From NCBI RefSeq assembly GCF_000208745.1, contig NC_030855.1, forward strand, positions 20,260,966 through 20,324,965: a stretch of DNA of 64,000 bases, given 5' to 3'. The notes beneath the pieces are model-generated. The model was not told the origin of the DNA. It saw nothing but the letters and a program-made list of their open reading frames with translations, and did no database searches. The position numbers were made by a program, and so were the translations under genes. The DNA comes from Theobroma cacao. Taxonomy: Eukaryota > Streptophyta > Magnoliopsida > Malvales > Malvaceae. Of this stretch, positions 1 through 12,400 are shown piece by piece. Within the stretch, counting starts at the first letter, position 1. Each line of letters begins with the position of its first letter.

Positions 1-2407
1 GAAAATATTTTAGTAAGAAAAATGATGTAACTATAACTAATAAACTTAGCGTGAATCCATTTAGATTATATTTGGCCTTTGATTTTATTTATCAAGAATT
101 AGATGAATTTTGTAAAATTTTCATCCAAAATAAAAATGAATAAATTTATAAAACTCAATAAGCAGATTAATGATATGTAAAATATGTAACTTAAATACGA
201 AATCATGGAAAAATTATATATGGTAATATACACCTATCTTTAGTTTTATATATTTTTTGTTATCTGATATTATCTTATTAGAACTTATTAAAAATCGAGA
301 ATTAATACGTCTAAACGCAAGAAACACAGTAAATCAATAACTTTGATGCAACAAATGGTACTGAAACACTGATGCTCAGTATTGGGGAGCCGCAGGTGTA
401 GTCTGCAGATTGCTTTGATGATCTGATGTGATATTGGAACCTATCCCTTCTTTTGAACTCTTTTGTTTTGTAGACCTTAGGTGAGCAACATGTAAAGGAG
501 ATGAGCTGACTTAGTGGCTTTGTTTAGGGTTCATTTTGCTTTCTTTTGTCTGATCAACGTTTCTTGTTTCATCTTAAAGTGGTTGATTGCCGCAGCCCTT
601 GTGTTTTTGAATGTTGTCATGTTACGGTGCTTGATTTTGTACAGAGACTTACACCCTTATTCAGCTTATGAATACAATCATACTTACTTTGTCTCTAAAA
701 AAAAACTTTTATATAGAAAAGTAGAACAAATGTAGATATATAATAATAGTATCTTATTCCTATTTAAAGAAACAGGAAAGGGGCACTTCGATGGGGCAAA
801 AAAAAAAACAAGGGAAAAGGGGAAAAGGTACAACACGTGAATTGTATGCGACGCTACATCTTGAGTTGGGGAATCAACAAAAAAAACCCTTACGATCCTG
901 CCACGTGTTATATGTAAAATGACAGAATTGCCTTAATTTGTGCTTCCACGGTTCGACCGAGGCGAATTGTTTAACACGTGCTGTATTCGACTCTACACAA
1001 GTCAAGGGAGAGAATATCAAAGAAACGTGAAGAAACCGTTTTTCGCTTTTATGAAAGAAAAAAAAAAAAAAAAACAAACTTGACGCGCGTGGGGCCTAAG
1101 TGGCTGTCTGCCTCTGCCCGTCTGTCGGCATATAACGCCACCTAACTAACACCGTCAAAAACCTCCTAACTCCGTCTGAGTCCTGAAAAGTCACCACAGT
1201 CTCATGATACCGACGCTCCCCTAACAGGCTTTAATTACCAAAGTACCCTTTGACTAGTATTCACTCTACATATATTTATTAAAAAAATGCGTTTAAAATT
1301 TTTAATTTAAACATATAATATTATTTTAATTTAAAAAAATAATAATTTAAATTTAACTCTTTGATGCAAAATAATTTATTTATTGAACAAAAGTGAATGT
1401 CGTTAACTTTTTGTATCAAGAAGGAAGAATATAAGGAGAGCACATTATGCCATGTTGAGTATGAATCGGAGAAATGGATCATAATTCTAACGTTATTCAT
1501 GAACATGTTACATTCACTTAAAAGAATGAGTTTTAATTACGTAATTGAATTATTGCATGATTTACATATAATTTCCTCCGTAGATTTTCATTATTTTTTA
1601 AAAATTATTATAATATTACTCATTTTCTTGTTCATGTTAACTCATATGAGAAAACACTAAATTTAATTAAATTCGTGAATACATGCCATTAAACCCACAA
1701 GACTTTTTTGAACCTAACATATAAAACCTCATAATGTTGAACTAAAATTTAATGCATAGTTGCAAAACTCTGAAAGATGACAAGTTATCTGAAAGAGATT
1801 GCATTAATTTAATCATTACTAATGCACATATTAAGACCCAAATTCAATGATCTTGCTTGTAGCATGAAAAATGTGCAGCCAAAAGTGTGGACTCGGAGTT
1901 GGACCACTGAAATTGCAGTTTTTCTCCCTTTTCTACTAATTTTAAAAATTGTTCCAAAAAAAACTTGGTCCAAACGAAAAGGGCAACCGTGGAAGGAAAA
2001 AGCATTGAAAAAGGTTAGGTAGGCAATTGCAAGGAAGCCACATCCCCTTCCGCAATTGTGTCTCCAACTAGCATTTTCTCTTCCTTAACTTTTTCCCTAA
2101 TGCAAAAAAAACGTGCGTTAACTAAAATAATTAAAACATAAATAAATTTTTTAATAATTTCCAAGATAAAGCAACCAGGACAACTCATAGCTAATCAGGT
2201 TCAGAGAACATGGTGGGATTTGGAGAAACCTGCTTCTCCCTTATATTTCATCCTGTCATACTCTTTCAGCAGTGATCTCTCAAAGTGGCAAAAAACTTAG
2301 ATAAGACCCTGAAACTTGATGTTTCACTAGATTTTCTCTTTGACAGTCATTTCATTCCGCTTTTGTAAGAATCTTGAGAGTTTTTAAGAAGAAAAAAGAA
2401 GGAAGCA
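1..2407. other. Intergenic DNA and presumed JAZ promoter/5' leader
   Basis: No convincing coding exon was seen on either strand; the short open frames here lack family resemblance. The stretch is AT-rich with several homopolymer runs. It holds three perfect G-boxes between 834 and 980 (listed separately). The last few hundred bases before 2408 should contain the promoter and 5' UTR of the JAZ gene, but I could not fix a TATA box with confidence. Confidence 0.5.
834..980. promoter_or_regulatory. Cluster of three G-boxes upstream of the JAZ gene
   Basis: CACGTG occurs at 834-839, 902-907 and 975-980, spaced about 70 bp apart. G-boxes are the established binding sites of bHLH factors such as MYC2 and of bZIP factors, and MYC2 directly activates JAZ genes. 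The cluster lies about 1.4-1.6 kb upstream of the JAZ start codon, rather far for a core promoter, so assignment to that gene is inference. Confidence 0.45.
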
Positions 2408-4279
2408 ATGTCCAATTCAGGCCCAAAGTCCGGTAAGGCTACTGAGAGAGCAAGTTTCGTCAATCTTCTTAGCCAGTACTTGAAAGAGAAACGAAATATT
2501 GGAGATATCAGCGTTGGGATGACCTCAAAACCTGAAGCTAAAGGTACCCTTTTGCTTTCTTTCTTGGCTTCTGTTAGTTGCTGAAGAAAGGGTTGCAGTA
2601 AAATTCTGAGCTTCTGTTTCGGTTTCTATGGGGGTGTTGAATAGCGAGAATTTATGATTGGTTGATATAGCAAAGATTTTTCTTTTTCCTGTGGATGCTG
2701 TTGGAGAGAAAAGTTTTTGGATTTGGAAAGAGGGATGACTTATATTCTTTTTTTGGTGCTATTGCAGGGCTTGAGGCATCTAGGCAGCAAGCAATGCCAA
2801 TGAACTTTTTCCCCAATATGGATAACCCTTCTGATAGTTCAAGACCAAATCTTGTGGCATCTACATCAAATGTGAAACCTTCTGATTTCTTTCCGGAGAT
2901 TGCCAATTTTGGTGCCTCCAGTTCCAAGGAAGATTCCACTAACAAGACTGATTTCAGGTGTGTATTCTTTTTTCCCTTTGATCATCACAAAATATTTAGA
3001 TGCTCCTCATTTTGATCTTTTGGAAACCCCAACCTGGAATGCTTCTAAACAGTTTGATGTTTTATTGTATTTACGTAAATTGGAAGCATTACGTGCTTAA
3101 GAGTTACGGTGACTGCAAGTACAATCTAGCTGAGGAATTGCTACCACAAGTTTAATGCCTTCCTGTTTAAAAGTTAAAACAAAAAAGGGTCATGAGAAAC
3201 TACTGAAATACTCGATATTATTGACAAAAAATTGTTAAAAGTATCTATGAACTGAAAAATATTGTTTTTCTTGGTTTAGGAAACCAGCAACGGTGGAGCC
3301 AAAGAGTGCCCAGCTGACCATATTTTTCGGCGGCCAAGTGCTAGTATATAATGACTTTCCAGCAGAAAAGGTCAAGGAGATCATGGCCTTAGCTAGCCAA
3401 GGATGCTCAACTGCATGTGGTGGTGTTGTTACTGACTCTGGCATGGAAAAAGTAAATTCTAACATGGACAAAACTAACTCTAGCAATTCTGATATTCCTG
3501 ACCTGAACATCGCCTCCACGACTGGAAATAGTCCTGATCAAGACCCTTCTGTTGAGCGGCGCCAATATGGTGGTTCAGGTAATTGATATGTGACCTTGAA
3601 TCATAAATCAAGGAAGTTGCTGTTGAAAATTTTGAAAGCTTTTTATTGACAAATTCTAATTTGTTTGCATTTTCTTTGTGCTTTACAGATTTGCGTATTG
3701 CAAGAAGAAATTCACTTCACAAGTTCTTTGAGAAGAGAAAAGACAGGTAAAAAGGTTTAGCCAGCACTAGAAAACTTTTGGATGCAAAGCTTCACAAAAG
3801 CTGTTTGGTTTCTCCAGATCTTAGGAAATCATGATTTTGTGGAACTTAATTGGATTCTTCAAAAACTACAGATCTCATATCTTGTGACAAATGAAATAAA
3901 ACTGGTGCCCCTTAAGTTGCAACATGTTTACTTGACGATAAAACGAGAGATAACCCTTTTTACTTTTCATTTGATGCATCAAACACCGGATATAGGCTCT
4001 GTAAATATATGAATTCAGGATCTGCATATATGCTGGTTTTCAAGGTGGCATTTGGACCACCAGATCAAAGACCTTAAGTTCAGATTTAGTCTTGTACTTC
4101 ATTGAATGATCACTAAATTCATCCTTGGCTTCATTTTCAGGGCAGCCGCAAGAGCACCATACCAAGTTAACAACCAACGAGGATCTCCTCCTCCACCTAA
4201 ACCTGATGAAAGCAAGTCATCTCATGAAGCAGGTCAATCATCAAAAGAAGCATCAAGAGATCTTGACCTCAAGTTATAG
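2408..4279 (+). CDS. JAZ: JAZ/TIFY jasmonate repressor, TIFY11 (JAZ5/6-like) type
   Basis: Five exons fit: 2408-2543, 2768-2957, 3280-3578, 3689-3746 and 4141-4279, all with GT-AG borders, giving 273 aa. Residues 122-127 read TIFFGG, the TIFY core with the F variant of JAZ5/6-type proteins. Residues 209-237 form the Jas motif ending in APYQV, and the C terminus is LDLKL, an LxLxL EAR motif. JAZ proteins are nuclear repressors that hold MYC factors with NINJA/TOPLESS and are degraded through SCF-COI1 when JA-Ile is present. The last intron splits the Jas motif; if it is retained, translation stops right after residue 228. The usual degron LPIARR reads LRIARR here (R211). Family assignment is firm; the exact paralogue number is not. 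Confidence 0.93.
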
Positions 4280-5994
4280 GAATATTGGTCACTTCATTGT
4301 GTTGTAACTTAGGATACCTCAGTGATACAGGCTTAAGATCTTAACTATTGTTTTTAGGCATTTTATACTTCTATCAATATATTTTTTGTAACCAATCTGT
4401 TACAATTAAATTCAGATCTGAATATTTTTTTCATGTAAGTTTGATCAGTTGAGAGTTTAAACCCCAAAAGCAGTTCTCTTATCTTTTTCTGGATGAAACA
4501 TGTTAATTTGTTATCCTTGGCAAGTAGGGAAGCAGGCAGACAGCAGATGGCAAGTTCATTAAATGGTTTAAAATTGATGAATCATAAAAGGGGTTGATTG
4601 CTCAACTACTCAATGTCAGAAAACCAATAGTGTCTCTCCTGAGTTAATAGAAAAAGGTGTAAAGGAGGGCGGGAATCAAGTTTTGGTTCCTATCGTGCAG
4701 AATGTTCACAGGTAAAAATTACTCCAGCAAGAGCAAGACTTGGCCAAGCAATACTGCAGAATGAGCGAAATTTCCATATCAGAATTGAACAGGCCAAGAA
4801 AACAGAGTTAGGTTCTATTTTCCCCCCTATATTTCTGGTAACAATTTTAAGTTACTATGACTGTGGGTGATATTGCTAACCTTAGACCATCAGGCACTCC
4901 TGTATGAAGCAAGAAAAATTGATTTTGACCTGCCATTAGAGGTAAGGGAGTGTGATAGGGAATACGCTACAAAGTCTGTTTCGTTTGATTCCCTTTGTAC
5001 TTGTTGATGCTAGATAACAAAACCAATAATTTCTGAATAGATCTTCAAAGCTAAATCCCTCCCTCTCAGTAGTCCCACAACACAACCCAGTAAGGCAACT
5101 AACCAAAGACTACCCAAGGCAACCAGAAAATAGACGATGGCTTGCTCAAACTTTAACAGGAAGCTCCTATCATCAGGCCTGAACCTCATAGGCTTTACCT
5201 TTCTCCTTTCTTGCCATTTGTTTTTTATCATAGATGGTAGGTGAAAGCTCACGATTTACACGCTCAAGCTTGTTCAACTTCAGAAATGGCTTGACAACAT
5301 AGTCTTTATGGCTATAATAATGCTATCCTATGGAAAGAAATAAGTACTGTATAATGCTATGCTATAACTAGAATTTTATTTGATGAAGAAATGCTAGAGT
5401 TTCCAACAGGACATAAAGGCTTTACCTTATTGGAATAAACAGCTTGATTTTTTCTTAAAAAAATAGTAGCACAGTCAAACAAGCCAGTAACATATTCTTT
5501 AAAATGGTTAAATACGCACACCATGAATTACTTTCAGGGAACACCAGCCGCAGAGGCAGAAATTATTTGTTCAACTTCCTTCTGAAAGCTTTGCTTCTTG
5601 CCTTTTCGGCAGTGATAACCAATTCACCAGCTAATAATCATAAAAACAATCTTCTGTACAGGAGGGGAACAATGCCGTAAATAACCGACCAGGGGTTGGC
5701 AGCTGAAGAGTTGTGAGACTACATTAATTCTAAAATACAAACTGAAAGCAAATATTTACGAAAGCTTTTATCAAAAGTTGAAGCTTGATGTTGAAATAAG
5801 AAATTCAAATTAAGGATACAAACTAATAGAGAATTGAATATAAACAGCAGATTTTGTGGTGAAGTATGAATGCATATGACTATTAACAGTGCACAGATTA
5901 AGGCAAAAGGTTTCTTATATATTCTGTTCACTGGAAACAAAAGGTAAGGATATCGAATGCCCAAAGTGTGCCGTATTCTACAAGCCCATAATAT
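4280..5994. other. JAZ 3' flank and gene-poor spacer
   Basis: It contains the presumed JAZ 3' UTR followed by about 1.5 kb of moderately AT-rich sequence. A minus-strand open frame at 5010-5252 has a hydrophobic stretch, and short minus-strand frames occur near 5535-5640. None matches a family I recognise, and no start, splice and stop structure could be built. Confidence 0.4.
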
Positions 5995-7024
5995 ATCAAC
6001 CAATCCGCTGGCCCGAATTCAATGAACACAAATCGTCCGCCCCTGTTTTGTGCCCCTCTTATAATTTGATGCCACGTGTATGATAAGTTTTTATTTGTTA
6101 ACATCAGCTGTTAGGTCATTTGTACTGCCGTTAGGTATAACTTAGTCTAGGTTAACATCAACACTTTACAGCCTGCCCTTTTCCACACTTCTCTCATCAA
6201 ATCTTTCATCAAAGTCAAGGACCATTTTTACATAAGTTTTTTTTGGTTTTTTTGCTCTTCATTAATATTCTGATGATGGTAATAAAAATTTAAAGAAGGA
6301 GAAGAAAAAGAAGCGAAATTATTCTAAAACAAGCGCTTTTGACAGTTAAATTTCGATAAACATTAAAGAAAGAGAAAATGCAAGCATTCTTATTTATTTA
6401 AAGATGTTGCAGATTAACTCATCAGTTAATTTATAAGATTGAGCAAGAATTAAAAACATAATTTTTTATTGTATAATTGAGTTTAAAGGTGGATTGTTGA
6501 TACAAGATTTGTGTACTTTGGATTAAACATAATCGATGTTTTGATTGATCACTTCTTGATCAGAGTAATTAGGGTTTATTGTTTTTCAATAAATTTCATA
6601 ATTTTCCATGAAAAAAACAGACTTTTATAGGCATCATAGGAAGAGCAGACATAAGTATTCTTATTCATCTGAAGATTTTGTCTCTGGCAAGCATGATTGG
6701 AAAAAAAAAGAGTACCCAAAAGTCTTATACCTCCACGGGAGTATGAGAATGCTGATGGACGCTTATTGGTACAGGAGTATGAGAATGTTGATGGGCATGA
6801 CAGGAAGAGCAAAGGCGAACATTATGTCAAATAAGATTGAGGTTAATATCTAACCGCCCTGGAAACAATAACAACGGCACCAACACTGATGTTAATAAAC
6901 AAAAATCTATGAGACACGAGGCATCAAATTATAAAAGGGGCACAAAACGGGGCGTAAAATGGAGGCAGACGATTTTCATTCAAATTGAATTGGGATGCCA
7001 GATGTTAAAAGGGGAGAGGTTGAT
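5995..7024. repeat. Long imperfect inverted repeat, probable non-autonomous DNA transposon
   Basis: The left arm (about 5995-6132) is found again in reverse complement at about 6868-7024. The best-conserved core is about 40 bp: GGCATCAAATTATAA plus flanks at 6912-6956 mirrors 6038-6080. Weaker similarity extends inward (TTAACATCAG shared) and outward (GATTTG/GATTTT ... GAATT). The loop of about 735 bp has no clear gene, only a short internal direct repeat (GGAGTATGAGAATG at about 6738 and 6774). Long arms and a non-coding core suggest a Mutator-like element. I could not identify a target-site duplication, so ends and class are inferred. Confidence 0.5.
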
Positions 7025-8890
7025 GCATGCCATATGCAATTTCCATGGTCCTAAATTACGTTTCCGGCATCAACCCATGATAAAAGCTAAGGATTTTGAT
7101 ATACTAACCAGAATCTAGAAACAAAAGATCATGTGATGAGGTTAAACTCGCTTGTCCTTCGGATAGATACCCTTGCGACTTTTGCCCGTATATTCACGTG
7201 CTGCCCAATCCCAACTCATACTACTTATGTGTGATGCCGATATCTGGATTTAATTCCATCACACAATCTTTGTTTTTCATATTCTTGTCCTCCAAAGATT
7301 CTTCATAAACATGTGGAGCTAAACTGTCAGTGGACTTGTATTTTTTTTCTTTTTTGAAAAGCTGGTTTTGTTTTAATTAACACTTGGTTGTAAAAACTAC
7401 CACTCACTGGTAGCAATGCCATTGGCATGATCAGGTAAGAGGCAAACTGAAGCAGCTAAAATGGCGTATAACAACTTTAACTGCAAAGCATCTACCCCCA
7501 CTTTAAATTGCTGCTGCCAAAAAGAAAACACAAAGCAGCTTACAGAACACATCTAGTCCAAAAAACCAGGGAGCAGAATCTGTAAAAAATTTGCTGCAGC
7601 CATACGGAATTTAAAGATGGGTTAGCGGGCGCAGGAGCTCCATCTAGTAACCTCCCATGACTGCCCGTTGTCAATGAGATCAAACCGTCTTTCCCAAGCA
7701 TCACGAGTACCAACTCTGCATTCAAAAACTCAGTGAGCCGTGGAAACATCCCACCAGCAGCAGCAGCACCTCAATAAGACCAGTTCCAGGATGTACAACT
7801 CCACCTTTTACCTTCACTCCTTGGCCTTCACGCACTTTCATTGCAAGTCCCGATATTCCTCTCTTCTCAGCTGTCAAGCAAGTCATGTTTCATGCGGACT
7901 AATTTCCTCACACCTTGTCACAGCAAGTTAGACACATAATTTCAGTCTTCCTCAGCGTTGCCACACGAAAGAATAGCACCTAACGTCCAAACTCCAGCCA
8001 TGGTCCCAACAGTGTGAATAGACACTCAATACCTGGAGATATAGGTTGCTATTTACAGATTACGACTGAAACTTTTGAGGTAGCTAAAATGTATCCTGAC
8101 ATGTTAGCAACATTTTTAAATCTTTGGCTTGAAAACATCTAAAACACAGGTAAAAAATTTATTGCACAATAGTTAGAAAGAAATAAAGGCAAATTTACCA
8201 ATCAAATGCAACAAATGAGTGCTAAATGAACACTTCACTGTCCTTGAACCCAACACAAATATTGCTGGAAAGTCTTCTTTGTACCAGGGCCCAAAAACTG
8301 CCTAAAAACTACAGGTCTACGTTCATGTTTTTACCCAGAGATGAGATAACCCATTAATAAACCATGAGCAGATGACGGATTGAGAACACATATGAGGAAA
8401 ACACTGCAGAGGTTACTATAATATGTTTCAAATACTAGCATTTAAAAATTGACTTAAATTGCACGGGAGATTTTAGGTTTGGACCCTTATGCTAATATAC
8501 TTAGAAGAATTAAGGACCTTTTATAGAGGAACTGGTATTACTGTGTTACTCACATACATCGTGCAGTCAATTGATGTGCAAATTGGATGGCAACACGTCA
8601 TAATAATTTATCATCGGGCTTACATGTATTTGATAGTTCCCGTTTAGTATTTTTGCTCATTTATACGGAGATATGTTTGGCATTGTTTGACTAAGAAGAT
8701 GTAATTGTTTTAAGTTAACCTATTTCCCTTTTATTAAAAAAAAAATTGGCTTAAACCTATATACTTTAAAAGGTAACATAAAAATTGAAAATTCCACGTT
8801 TCATAATTGAGTTAATATGGATTTGAGACTAACATAAATACAACATTATACAAAATAAAAAACCTCCAAAGGTAATTTTACTGTACTTCG
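7025..8890. other. Gene-poor spacer with a few coding-like minus-strand stretches
   Basis: On the minus strand, short open stretches read like protein but do not join into a model. About 7330-7215 gives a frame containing PHVYEESLEDKN. About 7215-7140 gives MSWDWAAREYTGKSRKG and a stop. About 7749-7600 contains LGKDGLISLTTGSHGRLLDG. About 7870-7790 contains KVREGQGVKVKGG. Stops and frame changes separate them. They may be exons of an unrecognised gene or pseudogene. The part beyond 8050 is AT-rich with nothing visible. Confidence 0.25.
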
Positions 8891-8894
8891 CTCT

Positions 8895-8974
8895 TGGGCT
8901 TTTTTTTTGGGCATTCAACCAGCTAGCCCAACTACTCATTTTGGATTTGGCCCGTTTTCTTTCAGAAAAGCCCA
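8895..8974. promoter_or_regulatory. Three site II (TGGGCT) elements upstream of UBP1
   Basis: TGGGCT is present at 8895-8900 on the plus strand and as AGCCCA at 8925-8930 and 8969-8974. GGCCC-type sequences lie between and after them. TGGGCY site II motifs bind TCP factors and are common in promoters of plant housekeeping and growth genes. They lie about 260-340 bp upstream of the TATA box assigned to UBP1. Confidence 0.5.
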
Positions 8975-9232
8975 TTACCTGGCCTATCGGGCCGAAGCTT
9001 TTGTGCTTTTCTGAACTTGTCCAATTCCCCTTTTTCGGACATGGATTTTCTTGTACATAACCTGCAATAAATTATCCAGTGGCCGAGTCCTCTCTCCTTA
9101 AATCCAAAAGAAACAAAAAGAATGATATTCTGATATATGTGTGCACGTGGCATGTTTTTATTTGTTATTGACAAACACCAGCAGCATTTAGAAGTGCTTT
9201 TATCTTTTCCCTTCCCTCAATAATAATCCGGC

Positions 9233-9240
9233 TATAAATA
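9233..9240 (+). promoter_or_regulatory. TATA box of UBP1
   Basis: TATAAATA sits about 205 bp before the UBP1 start codon. It is followed by a pyrimidine-rich CT tract (about 9265-9330), typical of a plant 5' leader. A G-box (CACGTG) lies upstream at 9144-9149. Position and sequence fit a core promoter; the transcription start is inferred. Confidence 0.55.
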
Positions 9241-9445
9241 CTTGTTTGGAGCCACTCGTTTTGCTTCCTCTTTCGTTAGAGGCCTCTTTTCCTCTCTCAT
9301 TTTTATTTTTTTTTCTCTTTCTCACTTTCTCGAGGCCCCCATACTTAGAACCCTAGAAGAGGAGAAAACAGAAAAAAAAAGGGGGGTAATTTTCTCAGAA
9401 ACCAAACACCTCGATTAATTTTCCCTCGAAAATCGCCGAGAAAAA

Positions 9446-12400
9446 ATGCAGCACCAGAGGCTGAAGCAACAGCAACAAGCCTTGATGCAACAAGCTCTCC
9501 TCCAACAACAGTCTCTCTACCACCCAGGCATCTTAGCTCCTCCTCAGGTTTTCCACTCTTTTGTCTCTCTTTATCGCTTTAGTCAATTTCTCTGTTCGTC
9601 GATTATCTACAAGTTTTTGATCCGGTTTTTAGGAATGATTTGTTGGATTCTTGCAAAATCGTGTTTTGATCTTCGAGCTCTTGTTCCGTTTCTTGTTTGT
9701 GATAGATTGGTAGAGCTAGGGTTAGTTTGGGAATTTTGTGCGGTGATAATTTGGCTTTTGAAATCGCAGCTTTTTCCTTATACACTGCTTGAATTCGTGG
9801 AATTTTTTTTATAAAGTTTTTTTCAGGGCTTTGAATGTGATTGCTGTTATCTTGCAGTTTTTCTTCTGCTTTATTGGTCCGAAAGTTGAGTTTTTTCATT
9901 TGGTTTTTGGAAATGAGAAAGTCCGAGTCTTTGTTTGTAATTGCTTAACATGCTTTTGGTGGAAAGTGAAGCTCATTGTTTTGGGTTTGAAATTTGATGA
10001 GAGATGGTTTTATTTCTTAATATTTTACATTTTCATTGCATGAAGTTCCAATATTGTTATTAATCTTATATGAAGTTGCCATCCGCAAGCTAGAAGGTTT
10101 GCTTTTGGTGTTTTCTTTCTCATTTACTTGTGTTTTCCACTACTTTGGTTATATTCAGTTTACGGCTGAATTTCATATGCCTTCTCATATACTTTATAAA
10201 TGTATCTATTGTTTGCCAATATTGGGTACAATTGTGCAATTTCTTTCACTTGTTTCAAGTGTTGGAGCATAAAACGTAGTTCCTGAATTTCATTTTCGAA
10301 CACTTTAGCTTTATAGTGCTGGAATATAACAACATGAAGTAAATTTATAAAGTATATGGTACTTTCAATGCATTTGAATTCTGTCAAAGTTACATTTCTG
10401 GCAAGCCTTTTTGTTTGAATTGTTAATTTTTCAATTTGGGGAGGAGTTCAAAGGAATTTTGAGCTGCGTTGTCCCTGAATTTACTCTGACCTGTAGACTA
10501 CAATTCTGTTGAAAGTAAGTCTTATTTAGATGAGGTGGAATTTTTTGGTCTGGTTGTCACTGAAAAACCTAAGGGGAAAAAAAGAAAGCATTGTAAAATC
10601 GAGAAAATATATTGAAATATATTCTCTCTTTTGTCTTTAAGTTGAAAGTGTTTTGAAAGAGGTTGGAGAAGTGATGTTCTCATTTCTAATGGTTGTAGTT
10701 AGTGTCTTGTTTCCTATTCTAGGTTGAGTTCTTGATACCTTCTGAAACTCAATTTCTTTCCAGGATATAAACACTTTAGAGTTTGGTCGAGTGGGAAGTT
10801 ACGTTTTTTGTTCATCGTTTCTTCTTTTCCCCTCTTTTCTATTTTTCTTTTTTGTTTTTCACTTTTTTATTTTGCAGATAGAGCCAATCCCAAGTGGAAA
10901 TCTGCCTCCTGGTTTTGATCCAAGTACTTGCCGCAGTGTGTGAGTGTTTACCTAGACATGTTTACCTATGTTTTTTTCCGTTTTGTTTCTTTTGTGTTTT
11001 GTGTGTCTGTTATTTCCCCTGCTTGCTTAAGCAACTATCCTAGTCACTTTTATGCTTATGATCTATTTACATCGGACACACTTTTCTTCTCAAATCTGGT
11101 GACTAAAAAAGTAGCTACTACCCTTAGTGCAAAATTTTAAGCTAATGGCTTCGTAATTGATAGTTAAATGGTTTTGGGCATGTGATAGATACTTGTATTT
11201 TCTTGCATCTTTCTAACAACTCAGAAAGTTACTTATAGCCTTTTATTTATTTTTTTTTGTTTCTTTTTTTAAAACTTCTAGTTTCTTTATTTTTGAGAAA
11301 CTGCAGGTATGTGGGAAACATCCATACACAAGTGACAGAACCACTACTTAATGAGGTTTTTGCAAGTACTGGTCCTGTTGAAGGTTGCAAGCTCATCAGA
11401 AAGGAAAAGGTATACTTTTCAATACTTTGTCCTTTTCTTTTTACTGTGAGATGCTCTGATTGGAAATGGTTAACTTACTTTATTTAGTTATGTCCACTTT
11501 CCTGTCGCCAATCGATTGCCACATGATTGACATGTCTTTTGTTTCCCACTCTACTTAAGCAGTCATCATATGGATTCATCCACTACTTCGATCGCAGATC
11601 AGCTGCTCTTGCTATATTGTCTCTTAATGGAAGGCATTTGTAAGTATTAATTTTCAATGTTTTCAAGTTACTTTTGTTTTGAATGTGTTTTACATCAAAT
11701 TATGTAATCTGCAGATTTGGACAGCCTATCAAGGTCAATTGGGCATATGCTAGTGGTCAAAGAGAGGATACATCAGGTTTGCTCATGTTATTGTTTGCAA
11801 AATTTTCCCTAAAATGTTTATGATGTGTTTTTGGCAGTTATTTGTCAATTATACTGTTTGATACTATCATAATTGGTGCAGGTCACTTTAACATTTTTGT
11901 TGGTGATCTCAGTCCTGAGGTTACTGATGCAATGCTGTTTGCATGCTTTTCTGTCTATCCTAGTTGTTCGTAAGCTTCTTCTCTTTTTGATCTTGATTTC
12001 AGTAAATGCAGATGTTGTAACTTACTAAAAGCATATGATTAAATTATCAGGATGTGCAAATCTATAGTAAACCTCAATTAGTGTTTTTGTGGTGCTTACT
12101 TTATTGATCTATACTGTCCAAATGCTAACAAATCTGATATCTTTACTGATATCAGGGATGCAAGGGTTATGTGGGATCAGAAAACTGGGCGTTCAAGAGG
12201 ATTTGGGTTTGTTTCATTCCGCAACCAGCAGGTACTGTTTTTTGGTTAAGTTTCTGGTGGGTCTTTGTATTGCTGTTCCGTTACAATGTAGTTTCATCTA
12301 TTGATGTTGATTTTTTTTTTCTGTTCAGGATGCACAAAGTGCAATAAATGATTTAAGTGGTGAGAATGATGCATTTTACTCTATACATGTACTTATTTTC

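Noticed and set aside
514..735. Plus-strand frame of 73 residues, hydrophobic
   Set aside because: Composition follows the T-rich DNA; begins at a non-ATG codon; no family resemblance.
5010..5252. Minus-strand frame of 80 residues with a hydrophobic segment
   Set aside because: No recognisable family, no promoter or splice context, and a length common by chance in this AT-rich spacer.
9603..10387. Several frames of 75-98 residues on both strands
   Set aside because: They lie in the large first intron of UBP1 and mirror its T-rich composition.
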